Shown here: one piece after another, positions 42,496 through 51,108 of the stretch
Position numbering within the stretch: the first letter of the stretch is position 1
Layout: each line of letters begins with the position of its first letter
Assembly: GCA_016931965.1 (NCBI GenBank)
Contig: JAFGDT010000079.1
Span: 124,001 to 188,000 of the forward strand
Direction: 5' to 3'
Length of the DNA: 64,000 nucleotides
DNA from: a bacterium
GTDB taxonomy: Bacteria; Zhuqueibacterota; QNDG01; DSAB01
Translations under genes and position numbers: made by a program
Notes under the pieces: model-generated
Told to the model about the DNA's origin: nothing
Seen by the model: the letters and a program-made list of their open reading frames with translations, nothing else
The model's database searches: none

Positions 42496-44706
42496 ATGGC
42501 CAAGTCGCTTGTTATTGTTGAATCTGATGCGAAATCGAAAACCATTAACCGATTTTTAGGAAAAGATTATATTGTCAAAGCATCCGTCGGGCATATCAAA
42601 AACCTTCCGAAGAACCGGCTGGGTGTTGATGTGGAAAATGGATTTGAACCCGAGTATATCACCATTCGTGGTAAAGGAAAAGTGTTGCGTGAACTCAAAC
42701 GGTTGGCAACAACGTCCGAGCGCGTTTTGTTGGCCACTGATCCAGACAGAGAAGGAGAAGCCATCGCTTATCACCTTGCCGATGAAATGTATTCCAATAA
42801 TAATGATATCCAGAGGGTTCTTTTTTACGAAATCACTGAAAAAGCGATTCAGGAAGCCATCCATCAATCCAGGTCTATTGATTATAGAAAAGTCGATGCT
42901 CAAAAAGCAAGAAGGGTCATGGACAGACTGGTCGGTTATCAGGTCAGCCCTATTCTCTGGAAAACCATCTATATGGGTCTTTCTGCGGGTCGTGTTCAAT
43001 CCGTAGCCCTTCGTCTTGTCTGTGAAAGAGAAGCGGAAATATCACAGTTTGTATCTCAGGAATATTGGAGCATAGAAGCCCTCTTCAATACCAGAGAAGA
43101 CAACGTTTTTCGTTCTAAACTGGTGAAAATTGGCGGGGAGAATGTGAATATCCCCAATGAAGAAGAGGTACAAAAACATGTTCATGTTCTAAAAGAATTG
43201 GAATACATTGTTTCCGAATCCAAAACAAAAGAGATCGTGAGAAATCCTTTCCCTCCCTACAACACCAGTACACTCCAGCAGGATTGTTCTCGTCGGTTCG
43301 GTATGACCACAAAACGGATTATGGCTATAGCTCAGCAACTTTATGAAGGTGTGGATCTCCCAGAAGGACGCGTAGGACTCATCACTTATATGCGTACCGA
43401 TTCCACCCGACTGGCCAATACGGCCGTTCAGGATGTCCGTCAATATATTGCTGATCATTATGGTCTGGAATATGTTCCGCAGAAACCCCGTTTGTATCGA
43501 AACAAGAAAACTGCCCAGGATGCGCATGAAGCCATTCGTCCGACTTCGATATTGCGTCCACCCCAAAAAGTTGCATCCTATCTCAAACCCGAGCAAAAAA
43601 AGATCTATACAATAATCTGGAATCGTTTTGTTGCATGTCAAATGGTTTCTGCGCGCCTTTTACAATCTACATTGGATATTACGGCCGGTATCTATCTTTT
43701 TCGAACGACTGCCACTGTGGTTCGATTCAAGGGATTCATGCAGGTTTATGCTGTCGATGACGAAAAACATGATGATTTACCGTTTCCTGAAAACTTAAAA
43801 AAAGGAAACCGTGTTTTTTTGCAAAAACTTGATCCTCAACAACATTTTACGAAACCTCCTCCTCGATATACTGAAAGCAGTCTGGTGAAGGAGATGGATA
43901 GCCAAGGCATCGGGAGGCCCTCTACCTATGCTTTGATTATTTCCACGCTTCTCGGAAGAAAATATATCGAAAAAGAGGCAAGGAGTCTCAAAGCTACAGA
44001 ACTGGGTATGGCCGTGAATAAGATTCTTGTTCAGCAGTTTCCTGATATTTTTAATGTAGGATTTACGGCCCGTATGGAGGAAGAGTTGGATCAAATCGAA
44101 TCCGGAGAGAAAAACAGACCGCAAGTTCTTGAAGATTTTTATCGTCCCTTCAATTTGGCAGTTAAACGAACGATGGAAAAAAAGGAAGAGATTAAGGAAT
44201 CTCTTCAAGAAGATCAGAATGAGCAGTGTCCCAAGTGCGGCCGTGAATTGGTTGTCAAATGGGGAAGGAATGGTCGGTTTATTGCTTGTACCGGGTATCC
44301 AGAATGCAAGTATACACAACCATTGGAACCGCAGGAAACGATTGAAACAGATGAAGTCTGTCCACAATGCGGATCAAAACTGGCAATCCGAACGGGTCGA
44401 TACGGAAGATTTTTGGCTTGTTCAAACTATCCTAAATGCAAATATACAAAAGCCTATTCAACGGGCGTTCCATGTCCTCAAGAGGGTTGTACCGGACAAA
44501 TCGTCGAAAGAAAGAGTCGCAGGGGCAAAACATTTTTTGGGTGTTCCAATTATCCTGCTTGTCGCTTTGCTACCTGGTATCGACCTGTATCTGTTGTATG
44601 CCAAAAATGTGGTCATTCATACCTGGAGGAGAAATCCAGTAAGACCAAAGGGGATTATATGCAATGCCCACAATGTAAGTCGATCGTTCGTCAAAGTGAA
44701 TCTTAA
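42496..44706 (+). CDS. topA: DNA topoisomerase I
   Basis: TopA relaxes negatively supercoiled DNA. TOPRIM opens with SLVIVESDAKSKTINRFLG and has LLATDPDREGEAIAYHLAD; the active-site Tyr is in RVGLITYMRTDSTRLA. Four C-terminal topoisomerase zinc fingers start near residues 590 (CPKCGRELVV), 635 (CPQCGSKLAIR), 675 (CPQEGCTGQIV) and 715 (CQKCGHSYLEE). It is 736 residues from ATG 42496, where the family begins. It follows secA by 26 nt. Confidence 0.96.
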   Translation: MAKSLVIVESDAKSKTINRFLGKDYIVKASVGHIKNLPKNRLGVDVENGFEPEYITIRGKGKVLRELKRLATTSERVLLATDPDREGEAIAYHLADEMYSNNNDIQRVLFYEITEKAIQEAIHQSRSIDYRKVDAQKARRVMDRLVGYQVSPILWKTIYMGLSAGRVQSVALRLVCEREAEISQFVSQEYWSIEALFNTREDNVFRSKLVKIGGENVNIPNEEEVQKHVHVLKELEYIVSESKTKEIVRNPFPPYNTSTLQQDCSRRFGMTTKRIMAIAQQLYEGVDLPEGRVGLITYMRTDSTRLANTAVQDVRQYIADHYGLEYVPQKPRLYRNKKTAQDAHEAIRPTSILRPPQKVASYLKPEQKKIYTIIWNRFVACQMVSARLLQSTLDITAGIYLFRTTATVVRFKGFMQVYAVDDEKHDDLPFPENLKKGNRVFLQKLDPQQHFTKPPPRYTESSLVKEMDSQGIGRPSTYALIISTLLGRKYIEKEARSLKATELGMAVNKILVQQFPDIFNVGFTARMEEELDQIESGEKNRPQVLEDFYRPFNLAVKRTMEKKEEIKESLQEDQNEQCPKCGRELVVKWGRNGRFIACTGYPECKYTQPLEPQETIETDEVCPQCGSKLAIRTGRYGRFLACSNYPKCKYTKAYSTGVPCPQEGCTGQIVERKSRRGKTFFGCSNYPACRFATWYRPVSVVCQKCGHSYLEEKSSKTKGDYMQCPQCKSIVRQSES

Positions 44707-44716
44707 AAATCCATGA

Positions 44717-45631
44717 ATGAAGTCAATGATAGCAGTCCTTGAACGTTTTATTCAATATCTTTCATCACAGAGACAATACTCTTCTCATACCGTTCAGGCT
44801 TATCGAACAGATCTAGAACAATTTTTTGAATTTATGAAGCAGAGAATCGGACCGCATGAACAGCCATGTCCCGAAAATGTATCGAAAGAGGATATACGTA
44901 TCTTCATCAGTGGACTTGTGCGGCACGGCATGAGCAGTCGTTCAGTGGCCCGTAAACTGGCATCTCTGAAGGCGCTTTTTCGATATCTGTTACGGACCGG
45001 AACCGTCAAAAGCAATCCTACAGCTACATTAAATGGACCCAAATTGGAAAAACACTTACCTGAATTTCTTCGAGTAGAAGAAATCAGGGATGCATTGGCC
45101 AGCATCGATCAGAAATCGGTAACCGGACTTCGGGACAGAGCCATCCTTGAATTATTCTATGGAACAGGGATGCGTCTCTCAGAACTGATCCATCTCCATG
45201 TAGAGGATATCAATTTGTCGGGCGGGACTGTGCGTGTATATGGAAAAGGAGGAAAAGAGAGAATCCTTCCTGTCGGTCGAAATACTGGCAAAAAAATCAA
45301 AGCCTATCTATTGCGGAGAAGGGAGTTGCGTCCCAAAGCGGGAAACCGCGCCATTTTTTTAAATCGTCAGGGGGGACAAATGTCGTCGAGAGGTGTTCAA
45401 CTCATCGTACATAAATGGCTGAAACAGGTTTCAGAGAAAAAGCAGTTGGGTCCTCATGTGATTCGACATACATTTGCCACACATCTGTTGGATAGAGGAG
45501 CCGATCTGGAAGCCGTGAAAGAATTACTCGGACATGCAAGTCTTTCGACCACACAAGTTTACACACATTTAACCACGGACCGTATCAAGAAAATATATCG
45601 TCAAGCTCATCCGAGAGCGGAGGCGTTTTAG
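44717..45631 (+). CDS. Tyrosine recombinase XerC/XerD
   Basis: A chromosome-dimer-resolving recombinase of 304 residues. The N-terminal SAM-like domain (about 1-100: YLSSQRQYSSHTVQAYRTDL, RSVARKLASLKALFRYL) precedes the catalytic domain, whose residues are all visible: R in GTGMRLSEL, K in YGKGGKERILPV, HxxR in HVIRHTFATHLL, H in LLGHASLSTT and Y in QVYTHL. Its place after topA is like the codY-clp-xerC-topA order in Firmicutes. I cannot tell XerC from XerD by eye. Confidence 0.93.
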   Translation: MKSMIAVLERFIQYLSSQRQYSSHTVQAYRTDLEQFFEFMKQRIGPHEQPCPENVSKEDIRIFISGLVRHGMSSRSVARKLASLKALFRYLLRTGTVKSNPTATLNGPKLEKHLPEFLRVEEIRDALASIDQKSVTGLRDRAILELFYGTGMRLSELIHLHVEDINLSGGTVRVYGKGGKERILPVGRNTGKKIKAYLLRRRELRPKAGNRAIFLNRQGGQMSSRGVQLIVHKWLKQVSEKKQLGPHVIRHTFATHLLDRGADLEAVKELLGHASLSTTQVYTHLTTDRIKKIYRQAHPRAEAF

Positions 45632-45667
45632 TATCGATTAATATTATTTATATCGAAGGAGTTGAAA

Positions 45668-46024
45668 ATGCGAATAAACATTACTGCACGTCGGTTTAAA
45701 TTGTCAGATCAGTTAAAAGTTGAGGCGGAAAATGAAGTGTTGCGTTTAAAAAAATATTTTGATGGTATTATTCATGCAGAAGTCATTTTAAGCTGGGAAA
45801 AAATGGATCGCTTGGCAGAAGTGAATCTATTTGTCTATGGTACCGTTTTAACAGCCCATGAGCGTTCTTCAGATATGCATAAATCCATTGTCGGCGCTGT
45901 TGACAAAATGGAAAGACAACTGAAGAAATACAAGGAACGGATACGGGGATTTGAACATGAATCCATGGCCAATTCCCAATTGTCCGATCTGAATCATCAT
46001 TTGAAGGGGGAAATACCCAATTGA
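45668..46024 (+). CDS. hpf: Ribosome hibernation-promoting factor (short form)
   Basis: MRINITARRFKLSDQLKVEAENEVLRLKKYFDGIIHAEVIL is a YfiA/HPF N-terminal domain, with LTAHERSSDMHKSIVGAVDKMERQLKKYKERI following. At 118 residues it is the short form that blocks the ribosome decoding region, often needing a second factor for 100S dimers. ATG 45668 follows GGAG; a TTG two codons earlier is unlikely. The hprK start overlaps its stop, a conserved pairing. Confidence 0.93.
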   Translation: MRINITARRFKLSDQLKVEAENEVLRLKKYFDGIIHAEVILSWEKMDRLAEVNLFVYGTVLTAHERSSDMHKSIVGAVDKMERQLKKYKERIRGFEHESMANSQLSDLNHHLKGEIPN

Positions 46025-47013
46025 GTCAAAAAACAAAAAAAAGGACATCGATTTCTGTCGAAACACTCTTTTTAGAAAACAAAAAGAGCCTTAAGCTCAA
46101 ACTAATCTCGAGGGATAGCAGTTTTCAAAAACAAATCTCTGAAAAAGATCTCCATCGACCAGGCCTTGCCCTGGCCGGATTTGTCGATTTATTTACTTAT
46201 CGGCGGATTCAAGTATGCGGCAATACGGAGATGACCTATTTGAGAAAGCTCTCTGTAGCCCAAAGAGAAAAAACGCTTAAAAAAGTATTGGTTTTTGATA
46301 TCCCCTGTATCATTGTCACCAGTAACAACAAGATATTTCCGGAATTTATTCGTCTGGCAGACGAACATCAAGTTAGTATTTTTCGTACGCCATTTGCTAC
46401 AACGCGTGTATTTCAGTTGCTTGGGGATTATTTGGATGAAAAATTCGCTCCGAAAATATTTATACATGGAACTCTGGTTGATGTTTACGGAATTGGGGTT
46501 CTCATCACAGGAAGAAGCGCAATAGGGAAGAGTGAAATCGCTCTGGATCTTGTTTCAAGGGGTCACCGTTTGGTGGCTGATGATGTGGTGACCGTCATCC
46601 GTCGTGCAGGAGATGTCCTCATCGGGAGAGGAAATGACACGCTCAAGTATCATATGGAAATTCGGGGATTGGGCGTGATCAATATTCAGCCGATTTTTGG
46701 TATTCGAGGTATCCGCAGACAAAAGAGGGTGGAAGTTCAGCTTGAATTGGTTGATTGGGACAAGTCTGAGAAATACGAGAGGTTGGGTTTGGAAGAAATT
46801 ACGACCGAAATATTGGGAGTTAAAATTCCTTTGGTTCGTTTGCCTGTCTATCCGGGGAAAAATATTTCTGTGATTGCTGAAGTAAGTGCATTAAATCAAT
46901 TATTAAAAATTTATGGTCACAATACAGCAAAAAAGTTCCAGAAAGAGTTGACTCAACAAATTCTGGGAAAGCTTGAAATGGAAGAGCGTCATCCGGATCA
47001 TAATTTTGAATGA
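46021..47013 (+). CDS. hprK: HPr kinase/phosphorylase
   Basis: HprK phosphorylates HPr on Ser in carbon control. Walker A GRSAIGKSEIALDLVSRGHRLVADDVV (near 162-188) and the signature YHMEIRGLGVINIQPIFG (near 214) are diagnostic, as is VPVxPG-like VYPGKNISVIAEVSALNQLL. It is 330 residues; the start is TTG overlapping hpf. In FCB and spirochaete-like bacteria HprK often works without a full PTS; no PTS gene is visible here, the next gene being mlaD-like. Confidence 0.94.
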   Translation: MSQKTKKRTSISVETLFLENKKSLKLKLISRDSSFQKQISEKDLHRPGLALAGFVDLFTYRRIQVCGNTEMTYLRKLSVAQREKTLKKVLVFDIPCIIVTSNNKIFPEFIRLADEHQVSIFRTPFATTRVFQLLGDYLDEKFAPKIFIHGTLVDVYGIGVLITGRSAIGKSEIALDLVSRGHRLVADDVVTVIRRAGDVLIGRGNDTLKYHMEIRGLGVINIQPIFGIRGIRRQKRVEVQLELVDWDKSEKYERLGLEEITTEILGVKIPLVRLPVYPGKNISVIAEVSALNQLLKIYGHNTAKKFQKELTQQILGKLEMEERHPDHNFE

Positions 47014-47061
47014 CCATTCTATATCCTCATTCTTACGAATAATATATAGGAAGGATGCGTA

Positions 47062-47898
47062 ATGGCTGAAAAAAGAATTGAGGTAACGGTGGGTGTTGTT
47101 GTAATGGTAGCACTGTTCATTTTTATCTTGGGCATTATTTGGGGAAAAGATATCGACATTTTTTCGCGTCGCCGGACACTTGTTGTTCGTTTTGATAATG
47201 TGTATGGTCTGGAAAGGAGTGATCCGGTTCTTGTTCGGGGCATCAAACAGGGTGAAGTCGATCGGATTGTCTTAAAACCCGAACATGTGGAAGTCCATTT
47301 ATGGATTAGGCAGAATGTGAACCTTTCAGATGATTTGACCGTGACAATAGAAAATCGTGAGTTAATCGGCGGCAAGCAGATAGCGGTTGATCCTGGAAAG
47401 AGCGGCCGGCCAGTCGATTTTAATCATATTTACACAGGAAAAATGAGCGGGGATTTGGGTATATTGTTGAGTAAAACGGCAGACGTGTTGGATTGTGTCG
47501 ATTATGTTTTGGATGAGCTGAAAGTCATGCTGGAAGAGGATCATTTTGAAAAGGTGTTGTTCAATATCGAAGAGGCAACGAATCAACTCAAAGGATTGGT
47601 TGCTGAAAATCGTCAAGGATTAAAGGCCAGTGTGCAACGGGTTGAACAGATAACACAGGATTTTCAAAAGGATTCTACTCTACAACACATCAGGAATGTT
47701 GTCATGCAATTGGATAGCACTGTCTTTCTTATTAAAAAAGTTGCTGTTCAAATTGAGAATGAAGAGGGCATGTTCGGTAAATTGCTTCATGACGGGCAAT
47801 TGTATGACCAGTTGCTCGAAACCTCCGCCCATCTGGATTCATTAATCACAGAAATCAAAGCCAATCCAAAACGGTTTGTTCATTTTTCTCTGTTTTAA
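47062..47898 (+). CDS. MlaD/MCE-domain lipid-transport protein
   Basis: One N-terminal membrane segment (about 8-28, TVGVVVMVALFIFILGIIW) precedes an MCE domain: LVVRFDNVYGLERSDPVLVRGIKQGEVDRIVL (about 38-70) and GSLIGGKQIAVDPGKSG-like ENRELIGGKQIAVDPG. A coiled region follows to residue 278. Such proteins ride on lipid ABC transporters to move phospholipids between membranes. No MlaE/MlaF is adjacent, so its partners must be elsewhere. Confidence 0.87.
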   Translation: MAEKRIEVTVGVVVMVALFIFILGIIWGKDIDIFSRRRTLVVRFDNVYGLERSDPVLVRGIKQGEVDRIVLKPEHVEVHLWIRQNVNLSDDLTVTIENRELIGGKQIAVDPGKSGRPVDFNHIYTGKMSGDLGILLSKTADVLDCVDYVLDELKVMLEEDHFEKVLFNIEEATNQLKGLVAENRQGLKASVQRVEQITQDFQKDSTLQHIRNVVMQLDSTVFLIKKVAVQIENEEGMFGKLLHDGQLYDQLLETSAHLDSLITEIKANPKRFVHFSLF

Positions 47899-47919
47899 TG
47901 GGTAATTGACAACAGAAAT

Positions 47920-49020
47920 TCAATTCCCCAAACAGGTTCCCACTTTTTTCGCCACGTCAAGGAGGAGGTGGTCTGTTTCGACAAGCCGCGTTTTTCCTCC
48001 TATTTCACTCAATGGGACTGTTGTTATATCGGCACCGTGAACCGCCACCATGATGCCACTGATCCCTTTTTGACACAATTCTGCGGCTTTGACTCCTAAC
48101 CGGGTCGCCAGTATGCGATCAAAAGGAGTGGGAGTCCCTCCACGCTGCAAGTGTCCCAATATCGTCACACGGGTTTCCAATTTCGTTTTTGTTTCGATTT
48201 CTTCAGCCAGTCGGTGACTGATCCCTCCCAGCCGGACCGGATCGGTACTCTCTTTCACCATTCGTTTGATGATCTGTTTCCCACCGATCGGTTTTGCTCC
48301 CTCCGATATCACGATGATGCTGAAACGGCGTCCTTTCTTGCTTCGTTTGAGTATCGTTTCACAGATTGATTCTATGTGATAGGGTATTTCCGGAATGAGA
48401 ATCACATCTCCACCTCCTGCAATTCCAGATTCCAGTGCCAGCCATCCTGCATAACGGCCCATCACCTCAACAATCATGACACGGTGATGTGACATCGCCG
48501 TGGTATGGATTCTGTCAATGGCTTCGGTAGCGATGGTCATCGCTGAGTTGAAACCGAATGTGATGTCGGTTCCCCAGATATCATTATCTATCGTTTTGGG
48601 AACACCCACAACATGAACGCCTTTTTGACTGAGCTGATTTGCAATGGCCATGGTGCCGTCTCCTCCGATACAGACAAGAGAATCCAGACCCATTTCATGG
48701 ATATAATCGATCGCCTGATCCGATACATCGGCAAATATGATGTGATCGTTTTCTTTATCGATTGGCCATCGAAAAGGATTGGTACGATTTGAAGTGCCCA
48801 GAATGGTGCCTCCCTGAGTGAGAATACCCGAAACTTTATTCCAGGTCAGGGGAATGGTGCTTCTCGATATCAGTCCCTCATAGCCATCCTCAAAACCGAT
48901 CACTTCAATATTGTATTGACCGATGCTTGATTTGACGACACCCCGAATGACGGCATTCAATCCGGGACAGTCTCCACCTCCGGTAAGCAAACCGATTCGT
49001 TTTCTTTTTTGTGAAACCAT
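47920..49020 (-). CDS. pfkA: 6-phosphofructokinase, mixed ATP/PPi signature
   Basis: PFK makes fructose 1,6-bisphosphate. GLLTGGGDCPGLNAVIRG opens the protein; CIGGDGTMAIANQL carries the GGDGT of ATP-type enzymes, whereas GVPKTIDNDIWGTD has Lys (not Gly) at a position used by PPi-type enzymes. FGFNSAMTIATEAIDRI, VMGRYAGWLALESGIAGG and GHLQRGGTPTPFDRI are conserved. It is 366 residues from ATG 49020 with GGAG 8 nt upstream. Phosphate donor cannot be settled by eye. It faces mlaD tail to tail. Confidence 0.93.
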   Translation of the reverse strand: MVSQKRKRIGLLTGGGDCPGLNAVIRGVVKSSIGQYNIEVIGFEDGYEGLISRSTIPLTWNKVSGILTQGGTILGTSNRTNPFRWPIDKENDHIIFADVSDQAIDYIHEMGLDSLVCIGGDGTMAIANQLSQKGVHVVGVPKTIDNDIWGTDITFGFNSAMTIATEAIDRIHTTAMSHHRVMIVEVMGRYAGWLALESGIAGGGDVILIPEIPYHIESICETILKRSKKGRRFSIIVISEGAKPIGGKQIIKRMVKESTDPVRLGGISHRLAEEIETKTKLETRVTILGHLQRGGTPTPFDRILATRLGVKAAELCQKGISGIMVAVHGADITTVPLSEIGGKTRLVETDHLLLDVAKKVGTCLGN

Positions 49021-49184
49021 GGTTCGCACTCCTATCGTCGTTTTTAGAATATAAAGGCTTCATGCCATAAAGTCAAGGCAGTCGTTTTTTAATGATGGTT
49101 TTATGAATTCTACATTGACTTTTTTCATGAAATTGGTTACTTTTTCAGGCGAAATAAATCGTTCAAATAGGATTGTCATCTTTT

Positions 49185-49571
49185 ATGATCTATGGCACAG
49201 GTATCGATTTCGTTGAAGTCGAGAGGATAAAAAACATCATCGATAAACATGGGGATCGATTTTTAAGGATCATTTTTACCGATTCCGAAATCGAGAAAGG
49301 GAACAGCGGATCGAGTAGTGGCAGGCAATCTCAATATTTTGCCAGCCGGTTTGCTGCAAAAGAAGCCCTGCTGAAAGCGATAGGGACGGGTTTGAGAAAG
49401 GGATTTCACTGGAAAGACATTGAAGTTGTCAATAATCCAATGGGCAAACCCCATTTTGTTCTTCGAAAAAATACACTCGAAGTCATTCAAAAAAACAACA
49501 TTTCCAATATTCAGCTGTCCATTTCGCATACGCAAAATCACGCAGCCGCTGTTGTCGTATTGGAAATGTAA
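49185..49571 (+). CDS. acpS: Holo-[acyl-carrier-protein] synthase
   Basis: AcpS adds phosphopantetheine to ACP. MIYGTGIDFVEVERIKNII, FASRFAAKEALLKAIGTGL and LSISHTQNHAAAVVV are the family motifs (D8 and E near 56 bind Mg). It is 128 residues from ATG 49185; a TTG four codons earlier sits on the AGGA site and is unlikely. Confidence 0.93.
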   Translation: MIYGTGIDFVEVERIKNIIDKHGDRFLRIIFTDSEIEKGNSGSSSGRQSQYFASRFAAKEALLKAIGTGLRKGFHWKDIEVVNNPMGKPHFVLRKNTLEVIQKNNISNIQLSISHTQNHAAAVVVLEM

Positions 49572-49639
49572 AAATAGATCCATGCTGTATTGATGCTTGA
49601 AATCGTCCTTTTAAAAAGATAGAAATTGGGAGACCTATT

Positions 49640-50287
49640 TTGAATGCACCACAAGAAATTTTGGAACAGATCGCCGAGAAACTGATCGAAGGAGATGCGA
49701 ACAGTGTCGCCGCACTCACTCGAAATGCGATTGATCAGCATATCGAAGCAAGTGATGTTTTGAATAAGGGTTTGTTGAGCGGGATGGATGTGGTGGGTAA
49801 ACGGTTTAAAAAGAATGAATTTTTTATTCCAGAAGTAATGATTGCCGCCAAGGCGATGAAATCGGGGATGGAAATCATCAAGCCGCTCCTGGCCGCGGCC
49901 AAAATCAAAGCCAGGGGGAAGGTGGTTCTCTGCACGGTGAAGGGAGATCTTCACGATATCGGAAAAAATATTGTATCGATGATGCTGGAGGGGGCGGGGT
50001 ATGACATTGTTGATCTCGGAGCGGATGTAACCAAAGAGGTCATTTTGGAACAGATCAAAGCCCATCAGCCGGATGTTTTGGGGTTGTCCGCCTTGTTGAC
50101 GACAACGATGGGTTATATGAAAGAGGTTATTGAAGCTTTGGATCGGGCGAATCTACGGCAACAGATTAAAGTAATCATCGGAGGTGCGCCTGTCACCCAG
50201 ACCTACAGCGAAGAGATCCACGCCGACGGTTACGGCCCCGATGCCGTTTCTGCCGTCGATCAGGTGAATCGTCTATTAGGTCTTTGA
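49640..50287 (+). CDS. Corrinoid (B12-binding) methyl-carrier protein
   Basis: The 215-residue protein has a helical cap (about 1-85) and a Rossmann B12 domain with the base-off motif DLHDIGKN (D103-N110, His105 as lower cobalt ligand), then DIVDLGADVTKEVILEQ, LGLSALLTTTMGYMKEVIEAL, and VIIGGAPVTQTYSEEIHADGYGPDA. It is the methyl carrier of a corrinoid methyltransferase system. No methyltransferase subunit or activator is adjacent. The homocysteine methyltransferase at 60.8-62.7 kb lacks a B12 domain and might be a partner (inference). It starts at TTG. Confidence 0.92.
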   Translation: MNAPQEILEQIAEKLIEGDANSVAALTRNAIDQHIEASDVLNKGLLSGMDVVGKRFKKNEFFIPEVMIAAKAMKSGMEIIKPLLAAAKIKARGKVVLCTVKGDLHDIGKNIVSMMLEGAGYDIVDLGADVTKEVILEQIKAHQPDVLGLSALLTTTMGYMKEVIEALDRANLRQQIKVIIGGAPVTQTYSEEIHADGYGPDAVSAVDQVNRLLGL

Positions 50288-50403
50288 AGCGAGTTTTTCT
50301 GCACACGGGATGGATTTTATCGGATGGCTGAGTACTCTTTTTTTATGCACAGGGGTATAGATCCAGTGAAACCGGAAGTTTCTACTTTAAGTAAGAATGG
50401 TAT

Positions 50404-51108
50404 TTAACTGCTAATTCTTTTTATTTCTTCTATAATTTCGTCTATAATTTCAACATTGTATATTTTCTTTTTCTTCCCTGTTGATTTAACTGAAAAAATA
50501 AAAAATACTTTACCACCAAATTCAGCAGTAAATCTTTCATGATTCTTCCTATGCATTTCAATCCATTGGTATTTGTTAAGAGATTGACCTGATGAAATTG
50601 GTTTAATCTGCAGACCAATATATTGTTGATTCACTTGAATATAAAAATCTATGTTATAGCTTCTATCCCATTTATCAGGAGCTGGTTCAATTTTAACATT
50701 AAGTATAGATCCTAATTGACCATAAATAGTATCTATTTCTGATTGATAACCTTCATAGGTCCTGTTTAATACCAAATTATATGCATAATCAATACATTCT
50801 TCTTCTTGGATAGAATCTAATTCATTCTGAACAACTTCAGATAATTTGATATATAAAGTTTCTCCCAGACCTCGGATATATTCACGAGTGATTTTTAAAC
50901 CGTTCTTTTTCTTTTGTCTCGCATTACTGAAATAAAAATTTTCCCATTCTTCAAATGATTTTGGCGCACAGGCTCTTATTAATTCTGATGTAGGACCTAC
51001 ACTATGGGCCTTGTTCAAACCCCATCTATTCATGCCATAATTTAAAAGTGTCTCTTTTTTAAATTTTAAATTTTTCCCATCACAACCGGATATCCACTCT
51101 TTATCCAT
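50404..51108 (-). CDS. MjaI-family type II restriction endonuclease
   Basis: The 234-residue protein matches my recollection of the MjaI family: RWGLNKAHSVGPTSELIRACAPKS, FEEWENFYFSNARQ, ITREYIRGLGETLYIKLSEVV and YNIDFYI...YIGLQIKPI, where D and QxK could be a PD-(D/E)xK-type site. MjaI cuts CTAG; the specificity here is inferred. It overlaps the upstream methyltransferase gene by 8 nt, as expected for a type II pair. The DNA is far richer in A/T than its surroundings. Confidence 0.78.
   Translation of the reverse strand: MDKEWISGCDGKNLKFKKETLLNYGMNRWGLNKAHSVGPTSELIRACAPKSFEEWENFYFSNARQKKKNGLKITREYIRGLGETLYIKLSEVVQNELDSIQEEECIDYAYNLVLNRTYEGYQSEIDTIYGQLGSILNVKIEPAPDKWDRSYNIDFYIQVNQQYIGLQIKPISSGQSLNKYQWIEMHRKNHERFTAEFGGKVFFIFSVKSTGKKKKIYNVEIIDEIIEEIKRISS

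Noticed and set aside
47900-47929. Weak hairpin between mlaD-like gene and pfkA as bidirectional terminator
   Set aside because: Only 6 bp plus a bulge and no T-run; not enough to call.
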